Below are positions 12,219 through 17,144 of a stretch of DNA of 17,144 nucleotides, piece after piece. A program made the translations under genes and the position numbers. Source of the stretch: Bacillota bacterium (GTDB lineage: Bacteria; Bacillota; Clostridia; Christensenellales; SZUA-584); contig JAEWQS010000161.1 in the NCBI GenBank assembly GCA_023399095.1, forward strand, positions 1 to 17,144, in the 5' to 3' direction. Below the pieces are notes generated by a model. That model was not told where the DNA came from. It made no database searches and saw nothing but the letters and a program-made list of their open reading frames with translations. The first letter of the stretch is position 1, and every line of letters begins with the position of its first letter.

Positions 12219-13442
12219 ATGACATTACCTATGGCCAAATGGAAACGACATTACTTTACAATATTATCAGGGCAGACAATATCGCTTATCACGAGCGGTA
12301 TTCTGCAGATATCGATTATCTTTTATCTCACTGAAAAGACCGGATCTGCGTTGGTTTTATCTCTTTCAACGATGGTTGGTTTTTTACCGCAAGCACTGCT
12401 TGGGCCATTCATCGGAGTATGGGTAGACCGACTAAGTAGAAAGCTGGTGATGATTGGCGCCGATTTATTTATTGCTTTCGCGGGAGGAATTCTGGCCGTT
12501 ATCGCGATGATTACAGAACTTGAGGTGTGGCTCATTTTGCTGATACTGTTTATACGAAGCATTGGCACCGCATTCCATACCCCGGCATTAAGTGCAGCGA
12601 CACCGCTTCTGGTACCGGAAGACAAGCTGACAAAATGTGCGGGCTACAGTCAGGCAATAAATTCAATCAGCTTCATTTTAAGCCCTGCTGCCGGCGCGTT
12701 CTTTTACGCGGTATGGTCTTTGGATAAAATTATTGCCATTGATATCGCAGGAGCGCTAATTGCTTGCATCACGGTAGCTTTTGTCGCGATTCCAAAGCCC
12801 ACTGTATCTGAAACGGCTGTTTCCAAAAACTTTATGTTGGAAATGAAAGAAGGATACTTGGAGTTGCGTCAGAATAAAGGCTTGTTTGCTCTGCTTTGGA
12901 TCGGAACGCTTTATATGTTCTTGTATATGCCCATCAACGCGCTTTATCCATTGATGAGTATGCAATACTTTAATGGAACGCCAGCGCATGCAGCAGCCAC
13001 GGAAGTCGCTTTTGCGATCGGAATGCTGGGTGGCGGACTCATTTTAGGAGTTTGGGGTGGGTTTAAGAAAAAAACAAGAACAATATGCCTGTCCATTCTT
13101 CTAATGGGTATCAGCCTCGTGGTCTCGGGAGCATTGCCGCAGGGAAGCTTCGTGATCTTTGTCATTTGCTGCGTATTCATGGGGCTTTCGGCTCCGTTCT
13201 ACGGTGCACAGACGGCACTTTATCAGGAAAGAATCAAGCCGGAATATTTGGGGCGTGTGTTCTCGCTCTCATTAAGCACAATGTCGGTCTCAATGCCGTT
13301 AGGGCTATTGTTTGCAGGGGCGTTTGCAGAACAAATCGGCGTGCATACGTGGTTCTTGATATCCGGTGTCGGAATTATCGGGATTGCAGTACTGGCATTT
13401 TATCTGCCGTCAATTGTAGCGATTGATAATACCAAACGTTAG
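12219..13442 (+). CDS. Mef-like macrolide-efflux MFS transporter
   Basis: This 407-residue, very hydrophobic protein fits a 12-span major facilitator. It shares long signature segments with Mef(A)/Mef(E): FYLTEKTGSA, GPFIGVWVDRLSRK (the MFS loop 2-3 motif), LFIRSIGTAFHTPAL, TPLLVPEDKLTKCAGYSQ, ALYPLMSMQYFNGTP and RIKPEYLGRVFSL. These proteins export 14- and 15-membered macrolides by proton antiport. The ATG at 12219 has AGGAGG 5 bases upstream. No Msr(D)/Mel-type ABC-F gene follows, unlike mobile mef elements. It stands where rpoB would be expected, preceded by an attenuation-type leader and followed by its own terminator, so it is a separate, probably inducible unit. The drug substrate is inferred from family resemblance, not proven. 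Confidence 0.88.
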   Translation: MTLPMAKWKRHYFTILSGQTISLITSGILQISIIFYLTEKTGSALVLSLSTMVGFLPQALLGPFIGVWVDRLSRKLVMIGADLFIAFAGGILAVIAMITELEVWLILLILFIRSIGTAFHTPALSAATPLLVPEDKLTKCAGYSQAINSISFILSPAAGAFFYAVWSLDKIIAIDIAGALIACITVAFVAIPKPTVSETAVSKNFMLEMKEGYLELRQNKGLFALLWIGTLYMFLYMPINALYPLMSMQYFNGTPAHAAATEVAFAIGMLGGGLILGVWGGFKKKTRTICLSILLMGISLVVSGALPQGSFVIFVICCVFMGLSAPFYGAQTALYQERIKPEYLGRVFSLSLSTMSVSMPLGLLFAGAFAEQIGVHTWFLISGVGIIGIAVLAFYLPSIVAIDNTKR

Positions 13443-13462
13443 TAAAAACAATAAAAGAAATG

Positions 13463-13497
13463 AAAGAAAGCCGGGGTGGAAAACTTCGGCTTTCTTT
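13463..13497 (+). terminator. Probable terminator after the efflux gene
   Basis: AAAGAAAGCCG (13463-13473) and CGGCTTTCTTT (13487-13497) form a perfect 11-bp stem with a 13-base loop, 20 bases after the stop codon. The T tract lies largely within the 3' arm, so efficiency may be moderate. Confidence 0.6.
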
Positions 13498-13503
13498 GTC
13501 ATC

Positions 13504-13546
13504 TGTTGCAAATGCAACATACAGAAGCGCCCTATTGCGATATCCT
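13504..13546 (+). promoter_or_regulatory. Crp/Fnr-type operator and promoter of hcp
   Basis: TGTTGCAAATGCAACA (13504-13519) is a perfect 7-2-7 palindrome. TATCCT (13541-13546) is a plausible -10. Its start point near 13553 places the palindrome centre at exactly -41.5, the class II activation position of Crp/Fnr proteins, with no proper -35 box needed. The same site occurs upstream of the flavodiiron operon. Confidence 0.75.
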
Positions 13547-13599
13547 CTTAACTGTCATCGCAAATTAGTAAGATTCAAATATATGAGGAGGAAGACAAT

Positions 13600-15168
13600 A
13601 TGGCAAACGAGATGTTTTGTTTCCAGTGTGAACAAACGGCAAAAGGAACGGGCTGCACAGGCTGTGCGGGTGTCTGCGGCAAAACGGCAGAGATATCCAA
13701 TCTACAGGATGCGCTCACAAACGTGCTGATCAATCTTGCGGGCGCTGCAAAAGAGAACCCGAGTGAACAAGCTGTGCGCGTGATGATCGATGGGCTTTTT
13801 GCGACCATCACAAACGTGAACTTTGATGCTGACGATATCAAAACGTTTATTGAGACAGCGAATAAGGAAGCAGAACTGGCCGGAGCTAAGACCAAAAGCT
13901 TGTCCGAGGAGCCTCTGGCCTTATGGACGGAGAACGAGGATGTGCGTTCACTCAAATCGCTTATACTGCTTGGCCTGCGCGGCGTGGCGGCGTATGCGTA
14001 TCACGCGGCGGCGCTTGGGTACACAGACGATGAGGTGAACCGCTTCTTCTTTGAAGGCCTGAGTGCTGTGGGAGATGGTCAGGCCACAATGGAAAGTCTG
14101 CTGCCGCTTGTGATGAAGGTGGGCACGGTAAACCTAAAGTGCATGGAACTGCTCGATAAGGCCAACACAGACACATACGGCACACCGACGCCGGTCAAGG
14201 TGCCGCTGATGGTGGAGAAGGGGCCGTTCATCGTGGTTTCGGGGCATGATTTGCATGATCTGTATCAATTGCTGGAGCAGACCAAGGGTAAAGGCGTCAA
14301 CATCTACACGCACGGCGAGATGCTGCCCGCGCACGCTTATCCGAAGCTCAAAAGCTATCCTCAGCTTAAGGGCAACTTCGGTACGGCATGGCAGAACCAG
14401 CAAAAGGAGTTTTCGAATGTGCCCGCGGCGTTCCTCTTCACGACGAATTGCCTGATGCCCGTAAAGGAAAGCTACAGCGACAGAGTATTCACAACAGGCG
14501 TGGTGGGATATCCTGAGATGGTACACATCGGCAAGGACAAGGATTTCACGCCAGTGATTGAAAAGGCGCTTGAACTGGGCGGCTTTGACGAGGATAAGGT
14601 GTTCACAGGGCTAAACGGCGGCACAAGCATGACGACAGGCTTTGGACACGGCACGGTGCTGTCTGTGGCGGACAAGGTGATCGACGCGGTCAAGGCAGGC
14701 GCAATCAAGCACTTCTTCTTAGTCGGCGGGTGTGACGGCGCAAGGACAAAGCGCAGCTACTACACTGATTTTGTGAAGCAGACACCCGACGATACGGTCG
14801 TGCTGACGCTGGCCTGCGGCAAGTACCGCTTTAACGACCTCGACATGGGAGAGATCGGCGGACTGCCGCGGCTCATGGACATGGGGCAGTGCAACGATGC
14901 TTACAGCGCGATCCGCGTGGCGGTGGCGCTGTCTGAAGCGTTTGACTGCGAGGTCAACGAGCTGCCGCTAACGTTAGTGCTCTCGTGGTATGAGCAAAAG
15001 GCCGTCTGCATATTGCTTACGCTGCTATCGCTCGGCATCAAGAATATTTACCTTGGGCCTTCGCTGCCTGCGTTCGTATCGCCGAATGTGCTGAACTTCC
15101 TCGTGGAGAATTACGGTATCACGCCGACGGGAGACGCGAGCGAAGATTTGAAGAAGATACTGGGTTAA
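13600..15168 (+). CDS. hcp: Hybrid cluster protein (hydroxylamine reductase)
   Basis: This 522-residue protein has the N-terminal cysteine motif of Hcp, MFCFQCEQTAKGTGCTGCAGVC (residues 5-26), which binds an Fe-S cluster. The hybrid-cluster ligand motifs follow in order: YTHGEMLPA (Glu), FTTNCLMP (Cys), VGGCDGART (Cys) and LACGKYRFN (Cys), with GLNGGTSMTTGFGHG between them. Hcp reduces NO or hydroxylamine in anaerobes and protects against nitrosative stress. The N-terminal set has an extra cysteine (C22) and one residue more than the common Cx2Cx8Cx5C spacing. GAGGAGG precedes the ATG at 13600. No hcr reductase gene follows. The operator upstream matches that of the flavodiiron operon, so both are probably co-regulated. 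Confidence 0.96.
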   Translation: MANEMFCFQCEQTAKGTGCTGCAGVCGKTAEISNLQDALTNVLINLAGAAKENPSEQAVRVMIDGLFATITNVNFDADDIKTFIETANKEAELAGAKTKSLSEEPLALWTENEDVRSLKSLILLGLRGVAAYAYHAAALGYTDDEVNRFFFEGLSAVGDGQATMESLLPLVMKVGTVNLKCMELLDKANTDTYGTPTPVKVPLMVEKGPFIVVSGHDLHDLYQLLEQTKGKGVNIYTHGEMLPAHAYPKLKSYPQLKGNFGTAWQNQQKEFSNVPAAFLFTTNCLMPVKESYSDRVFTTGVVGYPEMVHIGKDKDFTPVIEKALELGGFDEDKVFTGLNGGTSMTTGFGHGTVLSVADKVIDAVKAGAIKHFFLVGGCDGARTKRSYYTDFVKQTPDDTVVLTLACGKYRFNDLDMGEIGGLPRLMDMGQCNDAYSAIRVAVALSEAFDCEVNELPLTLVLSWYEQKAVCILLTLLSLGIKNIYLGPSLPAFVSPNVLNFLVENYGITPTGDASEDLKKILG

Positions 15169-15191
15169 GATCTATATACTAAAAAATGAGG

Positions 15192-15221
15192 CCGCCGATG
15201 GGGAACCGTCGGCGGTTTTTT
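15192..15221 (+). terminator. Rho-independent terminator after hcp
   Basis: CCGCCGA (15192-15198) and TCGGCGG (15209-15215) form a 7-bp GC-rich stem followed by six T residues (15216-15221), 23 bases after the hcp stop codon. Confidence 0.9.
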
Positions 15222-15270
15222 CTGTGCTAAGATATTCTACTGCTCTGTTGGTGTTATTGCGTTTAGACAT

Positions 15271-15625
15271 ACGGGCCGGCGTGGAAACCGGCCCCTGCGG
15301 GTAACGTCAGAAAAAGTTGCTGTGTTCAGACACGCGGACAGGCTTACCCCGTTCGAACCAAACGTCGAAACCTGCCTCTCACGTTTCGGAAATCTCACAT
15401 ATATCACGAAGCGTAGGGGAGGGTCTCCGTGCCCTCCCGTGATTTATGGGTCGGGGTTATGCTATCCGGGCCGGCGTGGAAACCGGCCCCTGCGGATGTG
15501 GAGGGAAATAGGTGATACAGTGTGCAAACCATAGGGAAGGGTCGAAACCCTTCCCTACGGGTGTGATGGACAATGGCGTTGCAGAGTACAAACCATGCGA
15601 AAGGGTCAAGACCCTTCCCTACAGG
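15271..15625. repeat. Cluster of five palindromic repeats
   Basis: Five hairpin units lie in about 350 non-coding bases: GGGCCGG/CCGGCCC at 15273-15294 and again at 15468-15489 (29 identical bases), GGGAGGG/CCCTCCC at 15417-15438, TAGGGAAGGG/CCCTTCCCTA at 15532-15557, and AAGGGT/ACCCTT at 15601-15616. Most are bordered by GTAGGG or CCCTACGG/CCCTGCGG. Stem sequences differ while pairing is kept. The last two units also share outer flanks (CAAACCAT before, GTGATG after), like a diverged tandem duplication. They resemble dispersed REP/MITE-type repeats. In the remaining bases 15222-15757 I see no gene. Confidence 0.65.
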
Positions 15626-15757
15626 CTTCGTGATGTTCTGTTTTGTTAGTCCCAGTCACTTTCGTAGGTTTCGTGGCTCAGGGTATTGTATTTCGTAAGA
15701 TATGATTGTACGCTTACACAGCAGATGTACATTTTTTACTGTATTGGGAGGATTCAC

Positions 15758-17144
15758 ATGAAGAAGATTCTAACTTTAGTTCTTGGCATTTTGATGGCCA
15801 TTGGCCTTGCGGCATGCGAGAGTACGCCTGCGGCGGAGACCGCCCATTCTCAAAACGAAACTGCGCAATCGTCCGAAGCGCCGGAATCCCCTGCGGCTGA
15901 GGAATCCATTGCGGCGAAGGAGATTTACCTTGATTCGTCACGCACCACTCAGGAACGCGTGGCCGACCTGCTCTCCAAAATGAGCCTTGCCGACAAGGCG
16001 GGACAGATGGTGCAGGGTGAGCAGTATCCCGTAAACGAGCAGGACATGGCTGAGCTTGGCCTCGGCTCGGTGCTCAGCGGCGGCGGCTCCGTACCGGACA
16101 ACAACAACACGGTGGAGCACTGGAGTCAGGCGCTCGACGCATTTCAAACGGCAGCACTTTCAAGGGAGTTGAAAATACCGTTTCTTTACGGTGTAGATGC
16201 GGTGCATGGGCACAATACGGTGTATGGCGCGGTGATATTTCCGCACAACATCGGTATCGGCGCGGCAAATGATCCCGAACTGACACTGCAGATGGGCGCC
16301 TATGTGGGCGAAGAGATGAAACTGACGGGTATCCTTTGGAATTTTGCGCCGTGTGTGGCGGTGGTGCAGGACCCAAGATGGGGCCGCACGTACGAAAGCT
16401 ATTCGAGCGACCCGGATATCGTGAGCGAACTCGGATCGGCGTTTGCAAAGGGACAGATGGAAAGCGGTGTGCTGCCGTGTGCCAAGCATTATTTAGCGGA
16501 CGGGGGAACAACATTTGGCACAGGTGAGGGAGATTATCTAATTGACCGGGGCGACGCGCAGATGACTGAAGAGGAACTGAGAGCAACCCATATGGCGCCT
16601 TACCAGAGGCTTGTGGAAGATGGGGTTAAATGCGTGATGGCATCCTTCAGTTCATATAACGGACTTAAAATGCACGAAAACACATATCTCATCACCGACG
16701 TGCTTAAGGGTGAGCTCGGATTTGACGGCTTCGTGGTGTCTGACTGGGAAGCTGTTGCGGGTATCAATGCTCCGACCTATGACGCGCAGATCACTGCGGC
16801 GATTAATGCGGGTGTGGATATGCTGATGGAGCCGTATAAGTACAGAGAAGCAATAAACGCCATCGTCAAAGGCGTAGAAAGTGGTATTATACCGCAGGAG
16901 CGCGTTGACGACGCGGTGTCGCGCATACTGTCGGTCAAATTTGATATGGGGCTATTTGAGGATCCGTATCTCGATAATACATCAATCGCTATAAGCGAGC
17001 TTGGGAGTGTGGAAGGTCGTGCGCTCGCGAAAAAGCTTGTTGAAGAATCGCAGGTGCTGCTCAAGAACGACAACGGCGTTCTGCCGTTCAAGCGCGGACA
17101 GAAAATCTATATCATGGGGCCTGCCGCGGATAACGTGGGTACGC
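15758..17144 (+). CDS. Family 3 glycoside hydrolase lipoprotein (beta-glucosidase-like), partial
   Basis: The frame from ATG at 15758 (GGGAGG site 6 bases upstream) runs 462 codons to the right edge. A signal peptide with lipobox LAAC (Cys20) is followed by a linker rich in Ala, Glu, Ser and Pro (about 21-50), so the enzyme should be anchored outside the cell. The GH3 N-terminal barrel shows YGVDAVHG, WGRTYESY (from W208), CAKHYLAD (K243-H244) and FDGFVVSDWEAV, with the catalytic nucleophile D329. The second domain begins near VLLKNDNGVLPF. GH3 enzymes release glucose, xylose or N-acetylglucosamine from glycan ends; the KHY and SDW forms favour a beta-glucosidase or xylosidase. The acid/base residue would lie beyond the edge. 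No transport genes are seen beside it. Confidence 0.93.
   Translation, partial: MKKILTLVLGILMAIGLAACESTPAAETAHSQNETAQSSEAPESPAAEESIAAKEIYLDSSRTTQERVADLLSKMSLADKAGQMVQGEQYPVNEQDMAELGLGSVLSGGGSVPDNNNTVEHWSQALDAFQTAALSRELKIPFLYGVDAVHGHNTVYGAVIFPHNIGIGAANDPELTLQMGAYVGEEMKLTGILWNFAPCVAVVQDPRWGRTYESYSSDPDIVSELGSAFAKGQMESGVLPCAKHYLADGGTTFGTGEGDYLIDRGDAQMTEEELRATHMAPYQRLVEDGVKCVMASFSSYNGLKMHENTYLITDVLKGELGFDGFVVSDWEAVAGINAPTYDAQITAAINAGVDMLMEPYKYREAINAIVKGVESGIIPQERVDDAVSRILSVKFDMGLFEDPYLDNTSIAISELGSVEGRALAKKLVEESQVLLKNDNGVLPFKRGQKIYIMGPAADNVGT

Noticed and set aside
12219..13442. Recently acquired mobile mef element
   Set aside because: No transposase, integrase or partner msr(D)/mel gene lies nearby, and the base composition is not sharply different, so a resident chromosomal gene is at least as likely.
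15322..15534. 70-residue plus-strand frame
   Set aside because: It runs across the palindromic repeats, lacks a ribosome site and has a composition unlike the real genes.
15271..15625. CRISPR array
   Set aside because: The repeats are palindromic, unequal in sequence and irregularly spaced, and there are no uniform spacers and no cas genes.

Overview
The window looks like chromosome from an anaerobic, Gram-positive bacterium of the Clostridia. The evidence is the strong AGGAGG-type ribosome binding sites, the Firmicutes gene order rpmG-secE-nusG-rplK-rplA-rplJ-rplL with its leader RNAs, oxygen/NO-defence enzymes typical of anaerobes (flavodiiron protein, hybrid cluster protein), a clostridial DUF438-hemerythrin-PAS protein, and several foldback repeats of the kind scattered through clostridial genomes. 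No species can be named from the sequence alone.

Layout. Positions 1-757 (minus) hold the first two thirds of a PilT-type pilus retraction ATPase, cut by the left edge. Positions 882-1941 (minus) hold an overlapping pair, a GNAT acetyltransferase and an O6-alkylguanine-DNA alkyltransferase. Positions 2012-5281 (minus) hold one operon: a palindromic operator, the flavodiiron protein, a DUF1858 protein whose 3' end is split by a structured insertion, a DUF438/hemerythrin/PAS sensor-like protein, a small cupin, and a clear terminator. Positions 5434-6270 (minus) hold an inositol-monophosphatase-family protein that has lost its catalytic aspartates. Positions 6253-6617 are non-coding, with promoters and a foldback repeat. 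Positions 6630-7961 (plus) hold a GIN-domain lipoprotein and a GNAT acetyltransferase.

Positions 7996-11682 (plus) are the ribosomal/transcription cluster rpmG, secE, nusG, rplK, rplA, rplJ, rplL. It has a strong promoter with a hairpin just downstream, two matching L1-binding-like elements before rplK and rplA, an L10 leader with attenuator before rplJ, and a strong terminator after rplL. The usual rpoB does not follow. Instead comes a non-coding stretch with repeats, then a Mef-like macrolide-efflux gene (12219-13442) preceded by a full attenuation-type leader (promoter, eight-codon leader peptide, hairpins, terminator). Then come hcp (13600-15168), a cluster of at least five palindromic repeats (15271-15625), and the first 462 codons of a lipoprotein family-3 glycoside hydrolase running off the right edge.

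How the parts work together. The most notable signal is a 16-bp palindrome, TGTTGCAAATGCAACA, placed the same way upstream of hcp and, with one mismatch, upstream of the flavodiiron operon 8 kb away. Both transcription units make enzymes that remove NO, hydroxylamine or oxygen. The window therefore appears to contain two operons of one nitrosative/oxidative-stress regulon under a Crp/Fnr-type regulator (HcpR-like, by inference), and the hemerythrin-PAS, DUF1858 and cupin proteins join it by co-transcription.
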